From Trichobilharzia szidati (taxonomy: Eukaryota; Platyhelminthes; Trematoda; Strigeidida; Schistosomatidae), in assembly GCA_944472155.2 (NCBI GenBank), contig OX235279.1:116738110-116802109 (forward strand): DNA of 64,000 nucleotides, read 5' to 3'. Both the position numbers and the translations under genes were made by a program. The notes below the pieces were generated by a model. That model had not been told where the DNA came from. It saw only the letters and a program-made list of their open reading frames with translations, and did not search any database. Below are positions 1-12,300 of this stretch, one piece after another (position 1 is the first letter of the stretch; every line of letters starts with the position of its first letter).

Positions 1-175
1 TCTGACTGCACTGGGTGACGCGGGTTTGAATCTCAGAAGGGACATGAGTTCCTTCAAGGTTGCCGATACGCCCTGCTGACGAGTGCCAACTAGCACGGAA
101 CCTAGGTCCAAGGCTTCCTGCCGATTACCTCCAACCATCTAATATCATTAAATCAATGTGCACCGTGATGGCGAG
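1..175 (+). repeat. Sm-alpha-like SINE fragment with a hammerhead fold
   Basis: The left part has a pol III B-box-like GGTTTGAATCTC. Bases 70-114 fold as a type I hammerhead, described in the next entry. The right part (about 113-175) shares the tail seen again at 4685-4790 (CTGCC/TGATTACCTC ... GTGCACCGTGATG). The window edge truncates the element. Confidence 0.6.
70..114 (+). ncRNA. Hammerhead ribozyme relic, one core change
   Basis: The core box CTGACGA (76-82) is intact. Stem II is GTGC/GCAC (83-86 with 93-96), then GGAA where GAAA is expected (core A13 to G). Stem III is ACC-TA-GGT with cleavage-type GTC, and helix I is GCCCTG with CAAGGC (one mismatch). The fold is complete, but the core change predicts little or no activity. 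Confidence 0.6.
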
Positions 176-1484
176 CTACCTAGAATGGTGGCCATATTGC
201 AAACCTGACTGATAGAATTCAGTCTGCACCAAAGAAAGGATTGGACACATCACACTAGTTACCAGTGTCCAATCAAAATTATGAGATTAGCCTGATCATT
301 AGACACATTGATACCGTATGTGTACATTGGTTTGGTTGTTTAGACCCCGAAACACTAATCAATGTATTCGACTCAACTTGTGAGTATTGTCCTTATCAAA
401 CTTGAGTTTTGGCTTTAGAGTTTCATATTTCCTCTTTAATGCAAATTTACAGATAAATACTTAAGTTAACTGATATCAAAGGCTGAATGCATGAATACAG
501 AGTGGCTAGAAGCAGCGAGGCTGTTACAGTTAAGCATTTTTAACCACCCAGTTTTATATGATTTTCATATTAACTTAAACGCCATAGGCAGATAAGTAGA
601 TGGGGTATAATTTCTTTCATTAATAGGTTTTATCAATGAGAAAGTCACAAACGAGAAGTTAGAGCTTAATTACCAACGCTGATCTAAAAGTGAATTCGTC
701 ATAAATTAAGAATATTTATAAAAACTGTAATCAATCCATAGTTTGGTTATATTTCTTATAAACAATAAAATCCACTTAGCAAGATTTGAATTCGTATATT
801 GTTCTATGGCGTGTCTTGTTTACATGACAACAAACACAAGGCTCAAAATCGAATTTCAAAAGTCGATTCACCAACCAGCCAGCCAATTAAAACACAGTTT
901 AGTTAATGTTCTAATTTTTCATCTTAGTTATATGTGTGGTTCGAGGTACAAATATGCATTTGTACATGACACATTTATTGGATGTGTGCTGTATTGATTA
1001 AACGACCACGCTATGAACTGATTGTATTATATTGAATTTAAGCCTTAAAAATATCATGAATTTATCGAACGAAAAAAAATCACCAACACGTAGGTGTTTC
1101 CATCGAAAATCATAATTGAAGTATAATGGAAACCACCGATGTCAAGTAAATTTCATTCTGCAAATCGATAACTGTATGTTAAATCTATTAAGCATATGTA
1201 TCTCAGGGTGATGAAACGAGCCCAAGGCATCTGCATCCAACAGCAGATTATACACCGGAAGTTAGTAATAACTGGTTTGGAAACTCAAATCCAGCATTAG
1301 TTGCTTCCAACTGCACTGTAATAAAGAATTTTAAATACTTCTCAACAGTCTGTTGGTTTCTGTATCGATTTAAATCAGCTTTGTGTTACTACATATATGT
1401 GAGATTTCGAACCTGATACAATTTTTCAGAGTAGTAAACAGCATATTTAATTGCATTTTGTAGGGTTTCTCATTTCTTGTGTTC

Positions 1485-1672
1485 CTAGTGGAATACACAA
1501 CTTCAGGATTTGAAGTTTCAGTAGGGGTGTTGCACTTACATCCTACTTTCCTTCCTTTTTGGGTTTACTACCAGCTAGTAAAGCAGACGAGGTTTAGAGA
1601 TCCGTCCGCCATGAGTCGAACCTTGACCTCCCACCTGGATGGCGAACACTGAACCACACACCCACCCATTTT
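1485..1672 (-). repeat. tRNA-like SINE relic
   Basis: Read on the minus strand, it shows an A-box-like GTGGTTCAGTG and a B box GGTTCGACTC. The downstream part includes the motif TGAAACTTCAAATCCTGAAG, related to the tail of the SINE at 3832. The copy is diverged. Confidence 0.5.
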
Positions 1673-2215
1673 ATAGTCAGTCACTGCTAAATTTACCATT
1701 AAAAATTCTGATTACTGAATCGACTATACAGTTATACTTGAAATCCACATCCGTATGGTGCAGAGCAGACTTCAGAATAATTAGTTCAAAGAACTAGTGA
1801 TTTTACATGTATCTGTTCCATACTTGTACCGAAAATACGGTATGGAATCAAGCTATAATAAAAAAAATTAAATAATTAATGCACTGGGTAACGTTTTCTT
1901 ATATACTTTGACAACAATTATTTTACTCTACCTCTGTCTACTATGAACGAAAGGTGAACAAATTGCATTAGAGATAAACCCTGTGTTCACATTCAAGAGA
2001 TAAGCTTTTTAACAAAAAAGATAAATCGGGCTGTAACGAAAATCTAGCTTGTAACAGAACTACAGATAAAGGATTTTCGGTTATCAGCGAAAATTTCTAC
2101 GGACTGAATTGTGAGGTTATACTCTTAAAATGTAATCAAAAGTAACGCTTAAATTCCTGAATTTAATTTAGCTATCTAAAGTAGAAATTGGAAAAGCCTA
2201 TTTTTGTTAGCTCAC
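1673..2215. other. Intron after exon 19, no gene seen
   Basis: The stretch is AT-rich, with no coding signal, tRNA or clear repeat. Together with 176-1484 it belongs to the intron that begins at the exon 19 donor. Confidence 0.6.
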
Positions 2216-2441
2216 CTTCTTCACAGCGTTCACCAGTGTATCCTGGTTTGCATCTGCACCTACCAGATTTAGGGTCACATCCAGATGGTTGTGAATTATA
2301 GCAATCACACACAGAAGCACATCCTATTCCCCACCTTCCAGGTGGACATGTATGCTGACATAAGGGTCCATAAAATCCTGGGCGACAGTGACAATTACCA
2401 GTGATTGGAGAACATGTTGCTCCATTCTGACATGTACAAAC
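2216..2441 (-). CDS. Exon 19 (last visible): rest of EGF module 20 and module 21
   Basis: The 226-bp exon has acceptor aaatatAG and donor GTGAGC. It starts phase 0 with [10 protein letters not shown], then [10 protein letters not shown] and [10 protein letters not shown], and ends G-E-R-C-E-E with one base of the next codon. The gene therefore continues left of the window edge. No exon is recognisable in 1-2215. Confidence 0.92.
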
Positions 2442-3295
2442 CTATATTTTTTCAGGAAAAGAATACTTTATAAGTGTATTTATCTTGAGTATAGATTAGT
2501 AAATAGGTTAAGCATGATTGAATCAGCTGATTACACATGTAACACTACCACTGCTACCACTAATGTTATTATTATCGTTAATATTATTGATGATGACGAT
2601 GATAATGTTTGTCGTATTATGAATAGCCCAGTGGTAATATAACTGGTTACAGTACAAGATGACATGTGTTCAACTGTTTGTCTCAACATCAGATTCCCCC
2701 AGTCTTCCTGTAGATTGATAACAGAAACAAAAGCCAAGTCCAACAACACCTTCAGTTAATTTCTTCCAACCAATGGAAAGTGGAGAGTTCCTTAAACTAA
2801 TTATCAGAATGCAAACATGATCAACTTGTTTAACACAGCATTCAGCTTTTCTCTAGTAACTAACATATTTCATGCTAGCTTTTAAACAAAACGTTATATA
2901 TACAAAGCTAATGAGGTTTCCTAGAATCTAATCACTTGGTTTTCTTGTTTGAATAGCAGAGAGGAAAAATATTAAGCTTTTAAAACTATGAAAACTAAAT
3001 AATACGTGCATACATTGGTTACATTTCCCAGTGTTGTTAAAGGTAGTAACCTGCCATATAGACTGCGAATAATTCAGTGTGGTGATACGTATTATGGACC
3101 AAAAGGTAACGAGTTTTAAAATGACGTTCAATGGGGATAACAATAAGCTTATTTCTATCAACGAGGAAGGATGTCAGTTTAATATTTTGTATGATTTCAC
3201 CCCCGGACTATGACCGTATGCAGCCTAGCATAAGAAACCAGTTTATGATTTCAGCTTTGATGAATAACATGATCTACCTTAATTGTGACAGCGAC

Positions 3296-3328
<33 letters not shown>

Positions 3329-6300
3329 CTGCCATTAATATAAATCCGATCAGTTAGCATTTTAAGCTTATTGACCTGCATGTAATTAGAATGATCAACA
3401 CATTCCACACCTAATATATTCTCAGTCTTGAACAGTATAAGACATCTATCCTGTGATACACGGTTAAATATTTTTTTAGATTGCTGTTAATAACTTCTTA
3501 TTCTGTAGATCTCGACTTCGGTCCTAGTTTTGGTAATCGGTGCACAATACTGAAAAGCCCCAGATTACGACGAACTATTCTTAAGTACTTCCTGGTTTCC
3601 AGCGATTATCTGACTGATTTCAAAGTTTACTTTGAAAAAAAACGATAAAATCTGGGTTTTAAATGATGCTTGTTTCTCATGTGCTCGTGTTCACTGGGGC
3701 CGTTGGTTTAACCGTGAAGCTTTCATTACCTTTTTAGACAACCTCTACAGCGCAAAATTCATTTCGAAGTTACTTCGACATACTTAAGAGATGATGATTA
3801 AATAAAATTTGACATTCTATACCAGAGTGTTTGTGCGTCGGTGGCACAGTGGTTAAGATGCTCGCCAACTGTGCACATGGTCCGGGGTTCGGTCCCCGGC
3901 CGACACACTCCTTTACCTCGTTAATCCAGAAATAAAGCTGGTAAAGGGGAAAGGTTGAGCATGACCCTAGCAACCTCATCCTGTAAAAATAAACACTGCT
4001 AAAGAAACTTCAAGCCTCTAGCTTAAATCCCTATGTTCCACTGGGAACGTGAAGGAATAAAAAAAATACCAGAGTGTTCTCTTATTGTTGTCTCTTTATC
4101 CGCATATAACGGTTAACCTAGTGATACTGATTTGTGGTTAGTTTTTGATACATCTATAGTGATCAGAGAAAACTAGACGAATTGCATCATGTCTGAAATT
4201 AATAATTAATCATAATCCGAAAATTAGAACCAAAATATTAAAATTCACTTGTAGTTAATGATCGCTACATATTTGGATGAAGAATTCAAATGTATTTACT
4301 TGCTGAATTAGCTGAGTGTCACATTCCTGTGTAAACTGCATAAGTTTTTCTTTCTGATTCCATTTGCATTCCAAGAGGAACATAGGGCTTCAAGCTTCAC
4401 CTATGAGGTTTCAGCAGCACTGATGTTTCTACGGAATGGAGTTGCTAGTTTCACGCCCAACCTTCCCTCTTGGTTAGGCTAGAGCCGACTCAGGGAAGCA
4501 AAGGTGTGTGCCGGCCGGGAATCTAATCCTGGACCACAAGCATAGTTGGAGAGCACTCTACCACTGAACTAAATCGATACCGAATGTTTTATTCCTTCTG
4601 TTAACGAAGTTAGTAATCGAATGATAGGTTTATGGTAAAGTCAGTTTAATTACCAAACTCCAAATGCGTATTGAAACAGCAGTTTCCGTTTATTGACGAC
4701 ATTCAATAAACTCTAAACTGAGATCCACTGCTTCCTGCTGATTTCCTCAAAACACTGAAAATCAATACAAAGTGCACTGTGATAACAAATCTTTTATCTT
4801 GACGCGAAAAATACAATCGATACTAAGGACTAGTCAGTACATGCTACAGTTATGTAGCAAAAAGTCAAAGTGCTTAACTAATTTCTCAGACCATGGGTGC
4901 ATTACAAAGTCAATTCCTCTGGTTTAAAGGTAGAATCTCATAATGTTCAACGAAGCGAAGCTGTAAGAAAAATGAATGTACTGATATATCGGCTCATTAA
5001 AAATGATTTTACAGCTTTATCACCAATCATATGAGTTGTTGTAGTACTTAGATGCTGCGAAATCATGTGACTTTAAAATGCACTAAACTGAAATTAAATG
5101 AGCTGTTGTGTTCTAATTATATATCGTATTTTCTTTTTATATTTTACACATATTATGTTGAAATTTTCGCTTACTTGTGCGCAGTCAGGTCCATATCGAT
5201 CTTTCGGACATGGTGTACTACAGTCTTTTCCTTCTGAACCAGGAGGACAAGGACATTGCCCAGTTTGTGGATGACAAGTAGGAGTATTTTGGTTTCTGTC
5301 TAAACGCCTCACATTAGCTACCTTTGTATTCCTTAAGACATCTGACTGGTAATGGGATAGATAAAGTGGACTGTCTTGGCTAAATGAAGACTCAGGAAGC
5401 AGCAAGCTATCTTCAGCATTTGGATTTGGTACTTGGGTATGGCATACAGGACAAGTCAGTGAACATTGCGGTCCATATGTGCCCGGATGGCAAGCTTAAT
5501 TTTGTTTTGAAAATACAATTGTTTAACACAAAGTCATTATCAGTCACACATTTTGGTTATAATTTATTTAGGAATTAAAATTGTAGAATATTGGAACTTT
5601 CATATGTATTTTTGTGACATAACACCGAAGTACACTATCACAGTTTCTCAAGTGAAATTTTATAGATACGAATCGCTCATTTGTCTTGTAAGCTTATAAA
5701 TTCTGTACATACAGACTCGATAAGACATCATCTCGAATAGGGACTTAAAATGGCTACTGAATTATTACTTATCATTATTCGTTCATTGTTTTCACAGTAT
5801 AAACAGGACTTCCGAAGTACTTCTCCGTCCCACTAGATCCTCTGTTTTCACATTTGGTCTTCTAAGCAGCGGTATAACTGCCTAGAAGCCTCCATTTCCT
5901 CTCAGCACGTTCTCCTCCACGTCACTCTCGGACTATTCAACCACTTCTACTATCCCAGTTACGACCCTCTTCTTTTTTAAATGCTTCATGACCCTTGAAT
6001 TTCTTTTGGACTCTTATGTAATGTTACATTTTCTCTCGCTTCTATATGCATCCTGATTACAACTCACTCATCAAAATTATTTGTCTCATTAGGCAACTCC
6101 AAAACATTTATTTAACCCATCTTGTGTATTGGTTAGTATTAACGACTATGATTATGATAACTCATCACTTTTGATGTTATCCCCTTTTGTGAAAAAAGGT
6201 ACATAAATGCAATTTTACACCTTATGAAAATGAATTCGCTGAAAAGTGCCCCTTCGCTGAACTACTTATTATGTTTAATCTTCAGTTGACAATTTGAAGA

Positions 6301-9300
6301 GTCCACTTCCGTTCCATCTGCTTTGAGAGATTTCTAACAGTTCTGTACTTTCGAAGCCATTTCTAAGTAATTATGTCAATTATATCACCCCTATTACTCA
6401 ATAATGGACTACTATGCACTCTCGTTAAATAGAAATACGACTGTACAGCCTCTGAAGATGATTTCGTCGATAAAGAAAATTCTCTTCACTGAATTGTCTT
6501 TAATTTTCTTCATAACTTAATGGGTATTTTCAGTGAACCGCACTATATCTTATTATTTTCTGTGCAATAGCAGCAACCTTGTCAGCCAGCCAACCTGAAA
6601 TGTAGTGCGGACATTTCATTCCTCTGTGCTTACTTTTGCTTTGTTCGAAGGAAGACCTGTCAGTTGACTGAATTTCTTAGGGCTTCCACCAGCTGACTTC
6701 TTTCATCATTCCTGATTCCAGTAAAGAATAAGTTTACTTCATCTATGGTTCCTATAGTTTGAATTTTTCATAGCATCTATGTTGTTTTTCTGTGGTTGGT
6801 CTGGCAGCTAAGAGACTGGGCGAGGATAACTACTGAATAAGTAAAACTATTATAATACATGTGCGTTTTGTGGGAAGAATTGTACCAAACTCCGACTTAT
6901 GCATATGAAATAAAATCAGGTTACATACAGGGGCATTTAGTTTAGTTTGAATATTTTTATTACAAAAGTGGTTACTCCAGATCACTTGATAAAACGCCAG
7001 TTAATATGGAGCTGCGATTATACCAGATTAAGAGTTATGCATTATGACCCAGCTCAGTAATTCAAAATAAGTATCTTTCTTCCTACAATATAGCGTGCAA
7101 AATATCTGTCAAAAGTCACAATGGCTACAATGAATGTGGTTATTGACTTCTAGTAAACACTCTTAAAAATATTCCGTGACTAATCTTCTTTCAAGTGAAC
7201 AACATTCATTGTTTGGATAAGACTACTAAAACATTCAGCTATCTATTCTTCTATCATAAAATATGGACAGATTATAAAATGCCATCCCAGATTATGGAAG
7301 TGCAGAATGCTACAAAAGTAGTGAAACATTCAGCACTGTGCTTTTACTATGTTTAGTATAACACTGAAACCTTTCTCAATAAAATCTTTGGCTTGAAGAA
7401 CAACTAGATTTTTGAACTATTCACTGTAATTCAGTAGGAAGCAAACTGCTTTTATTAAATGCCATTAAAAGGGTAAGTGTGTGATCCTAATAATCGAGTT
7501 TTTGTGTATTCCGACACTATAGTAGAAACTTTGAAGAACTAATCAGAATTAAGGAGTAGTAAAAGTCGTAAAACTGTTAAAAAGATAACTCTAGGTTACG
7601 GGTTTAGGATTCGATTCTTTAATCTACTCACGAAATCCCAATCCTCCAGAAAGATCAGTCATCGCGTCAAACTTCCCTCTCATATGCATGTATAAGTAAA
7701 TCCGGTCAGTCCATTATTCACACAGTATTCAAACGGTCGATCTTATGGAAATAGCCAAGGCACAGTTTAATTTGGCTTGACTATCTATAATTATAGTTAG
7801 CCTCCCATAATTTAACTTCTCCATGTTATACTGAGTAGGCATTCCCTTCTGATGAATATCAACAAGTGATAATCCATGATCCCAATTGTCCTAATAACTT
7901 CACTTAACTTCGATTAGCTTATGAAACTGTTTTCACTTGGTGAGTTATTAAACTTACTTTGTTCACATCTTCTGCCATAATAACCAGCTGAACAGTAACA
8001 TTCACCAGTAATTTCATTACACGCCTCACCATGTATACACTCACAGCGTTGTTTACACTTTAAACCATAAAATCCAGGCGGACAGTTTAGCTGACAACGT
8101 TCACCATAGTAGCCTATATGTGTAAGAAGATAAATTGTGAAATCAACTGCATGATCTTGTGACAAAGTGTCTATAAATTTGTATAAGATGAAAAAAGTTA
8201 TAAAAAAACTTAATGTTGAAGCTTTTCGATAAATAATATATTCCCATATCCATAGAACTGTCAGTACTCAAACAATAAGGTGTTACTGGGACGGCCAATG
8301 GACATTTACTGAATCTGACAATACTAACTACTGAATACTATGAGCAGTTGGATACAGCTCAAATAATATCCTGGTGATCTAAATACCAGCTGTACATTTT
8401 GTATGCATTTGAATCTGTACGAAAATTGATTGCCTACCACTCCATAGTTTAATTAAATTCCATTCGATTCTGTCCATTATATTACTGTTTCTGAAATAAC
8501 TGAAAGTTTGCCTTTGATGGTTAATGTATGGTAACAGTAATGAATTTATAACTACAGAACTTGAAGAAGAAACTGTTCAAATACATGTTCACTCCAATCA
8601 TTCTTAATTTAAATATATGATGGAAATTTTTTTATTTCATTATATCGTAAACAAATGAATACCCTGAGTTCCACTGTTTAACATACATATATACGCATAT
8701 ATATATAACATGTCGGTATTAATATTATTAATTATGTAAACAAAAACACAATTATAAGAAATTGCTAAATGGTATTTAAACGTTGGACATGAAAATCCTT
8801 AAAGTTATTGCTAATTTTTTTTATTGATTCGCTATTATTTGTCGTTGTGACAAAAGGTGTGGTGGAAATGACTCATTCTACTAAGAAATCTCCCTTGAAT
8901 ACACGTCTCGAATCTACCAGCAATTTACGAAACTCAGAGAGCTACAAAAACTATCTATATACGTAATCTTAGCTGTAAATATCCACAATTATATTAGCTG
9001 AATTGTTTTTTTGAAATCTGTGACCATCTGTATAAATTCTTCCAGTTAACTTGATTTACGACTTCCTCTATTAACTATGGTTTTTATAATGCCTTTTTGT
9101 ATTGTTTGAAAGTCTCAATATGAACACATTTTCAACTTTCACTGTCCGGAGTGATTGTGTTGGATGACAACGGTGTATTCCTACTTATGAGGTTGACTAA
9201 TCTCAGTGACGATTGACGTGCTTTTTGTGATGGCCGCAATTTTTTTATTGATAATGTGCTTCAAAAGAAAACTAGTTTAACTAACGCATGCTGTTGTACG

Positions 9301-12300
9301 GCCTTAAATTGTGGTCACATTTGATTATTGATTATTAAAAGATTAAGTTGAAGTAAGTGAATATTTACCAGCTTGACATATACATGTTCCGTTGTCTGGA
9401 TGACATGCACCGTTATTTTCACATTTGCATTCGTGTTGACAGTTCGTACCAAAGTAACCAGCTGGACATGCTACACAGAGAAAGAAAAAAGGAGGAAAGG
9501 AAGAGATTATGAAAATTTAGAAATCTACATAGTGTTGTTCTGGCAAACGTGTTCTAAATTAATTCAGTAGACGGTTAAAATAAATTAAAGAGAATATTCA
9601 GAAACAAATGCTGATGACTGACTAATTAGTCAGATCATAATGTTACTTTAAGTATATCAAGAAAGAGTTGTTTAAATTTGGTGTGTTAATTAAATTTTCT
9701 GTAAATGTACCTAGTTATGGAATTTATGAACATCCTTACGATAATAATTATTATTATTGCTGTCATTATTATTCACACTTTCAGGTATTATTTTGTAGAG
9801 ATTTGACTGGTTTAACTTTCGATCACCAACTGAAATCATCTGGGGACCATTGTAAACCAAGAGAGTGCTGCATGACCGTTTCACCTCTGTCTGAAACCCT
9901 ACAGCAGTACGCACTCATGACCCAGAATCTTTGGGTTACAAGGCGAACTCCTTGACCATTCTGCCACTGAGATGGAATCCAATGACTTCTGATTTCCAAC
10001 TTATGTTAACCGATGATATACGGCCCCGTAGCCAAATAATGTTATCGGTGGGTATCTGTTCTCATACCCGACTTGATGGCCTCCACTAATTACAACTTCC
10101 CACTTGAGCTGTGACGGACTTCGTCCTGTAGTCCATCACCAGTAAGCATCAGATTAACTTTAGAGTGTTAGTTTGCAGAGATAGGTTTAGTCAAACACTA
10201 GCCAGGGACACTGACTGGTAGTGGAGTTAGAATCTCCGGTTGACAGGAGTTAGAATTCATTAGTCACTGGATAAAGTACCCGTGTCTGAATAGTCAGCGA
10301 GCTCGCCTCGTTATCTGAAGGTTTGGGATTTGACCACCAGTGTGATCATAGATGCATACTGCTGAGGAGCCTCAAACTAGGACGAATCAACTGTCCACTA
10401 CTCCATGGCCTCCAAAGATTAATGTGAGTGTAGAACTTGGGCACTGTGGTAGAATGTAATTCCATATTAGATAGGTTTATTGTAATAATCACAGTGATGC
10501 AGTATTAACAACTGGATGACAAGGTTTCCAGCATAAATTATTGTTCATAATCATATCAATTTAGTCACACGTTTTCACAATTTGTCTAATATACATATAC
10601 ATATTTATATATTTATATATATATTTATATAAATTGTGAAAAACGTGTGACTAAACTGATATGATTATGAACAATAATTTATGCTCGAAACCTTGTCATC
10701 CAGTTGTTAATACTGCATCACTGTGTGATATTTAAAATAAACTTATCTAATATGGAGTTTCCAAAGATTGTCTAACTAATATTTACCTTCGTTAATATTC
10801 AGGTATAATGGGTGAAATCCAGCTAGAGTCAGAGTTGCGACTATCGAACATCCTGTCTGTATATTCTACCCTCTGTAATGATACATGAATGTGTAGAAAC
10901 ATGGACAGACGTGCTAATTTGTGTCTTTGTGATTAGTGTTATACACAGAAAGTGTATACACCAATGGTAACCCTAAAATGATGATATTCTACAGATAAAA
11001 ATTCTACTTAATTTGTGATAAACACCTCAGGTAATTTTTAATACTTGTATCAATAATGATGTGAACATTTTCACTCAGTTCTACAGATTACTCACTAAGC
11101 ACCAGTTTAGAAGCCTAAAAGATATATTGTTTCTAGCTGTGTAATAATTATTCCAACCGTGTAATTCATGCTGAAACAGCACGCACATAACTTAAGAGAA
11201 GGGATCACAATATTATTTGGAAAATACCGCACTAGAAGCATTGTCTAATAGATTAAAGAATGTTTTGCATCATGTCAAATCACTGTCACTCTTTACATAG
11301 GAAATTCTGTCTTTCAAAGAAATGGTCTTTTCATGAAAAATTCTTTGTTTTTATCGTCTCTGACTTCCTTATAACAAAATCTGAACAATCTGGATATCAT
11401 AATACTTGGCACCCTTCATTTTGGATTATCAGCAAGTGTGCCGCCTTCTCATCAACAGACCTAGGGCACTGCGAACTGTTAAGTACTGTTAAGTAAGAAC
11501 TTTTAAGTGATGTATATTCTTCAATTAGAGAACCTCCATATCCACCTGAGTGTTGGTTCTTCAGCTTGGTACTTGGCTTTAAGAGGATTAGTCTGAAAGG
11601 AAATGTTTGCTATTTAGCACAGTAGGTAACGCCTTTAATAACAACATTTTGCTACTTTCCCTCAGCAGCATAAGCTATGCTTCTCGGATGATACTGATTG
11701 ACGTTTAGATACACTTTTTCGTCGTCAATTTGTCCTTCACTCTCAGAAGTGCAAGGAAGCATTTCGTTTAGCCAGATATTATTTGATACAACCGGTTCCC
11801 TTTATTAGTTTGAACAAAGAAAGAACGAACATATTTGTAGGATAACATGAACTCGTTTTATTTTGTTCTTTCTTTGTTCAAAATATTATTTGGTGAAATG
11901 AATATACTGTTTCACGTACGAATTCCCCTTAATGAATTCAAGCAAATAAATAACAAGACATAGAAGATAAAAATAGATTCATTTTATTTCGTTACTATCT
12001 TATGAACTGCTTACTACCTAAATAGAAAGAGTTAATACTTTTATTACATTTCTGACATTTTATTTCATGGGAGATAAAATGCTCAACAATACATAAGAAA
12101 GATCATGGCATAAGGATAAATCAAAGTGATAGTTTGGTAAAATATAAAAATATTGCTGCTGTTATTGTATAAAGTGCGGTCGAAGCTTCTCGAATAAAAT
12201 AAAAAGTGGGGAGCAAGGATAGCAACGGGATAAAGAGGTACATAGGTGATGAGATTACCTAAGTCACCCGAAAATTTCTAAAAGCCAAGTAAAGTATGAA

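Noticed and set aside
2388..2749. Two overlapping small frames with Asp/Ile or Ser/Ile runs
   Set aside because: Low-complexity GAT/ATT repeat read on both strands; no domain or splice context.
3832..3910. A true tRNA gene at the SINE head
   Set aside because: A and B boxes are present, but the acceptor stem is not closed, and the segment continues into a SINE body with poly-A and a target duplication.
3770..3979. Minus frame of 69 codons
   Set aside because: Antisense of a SINE with a clear target duplication.
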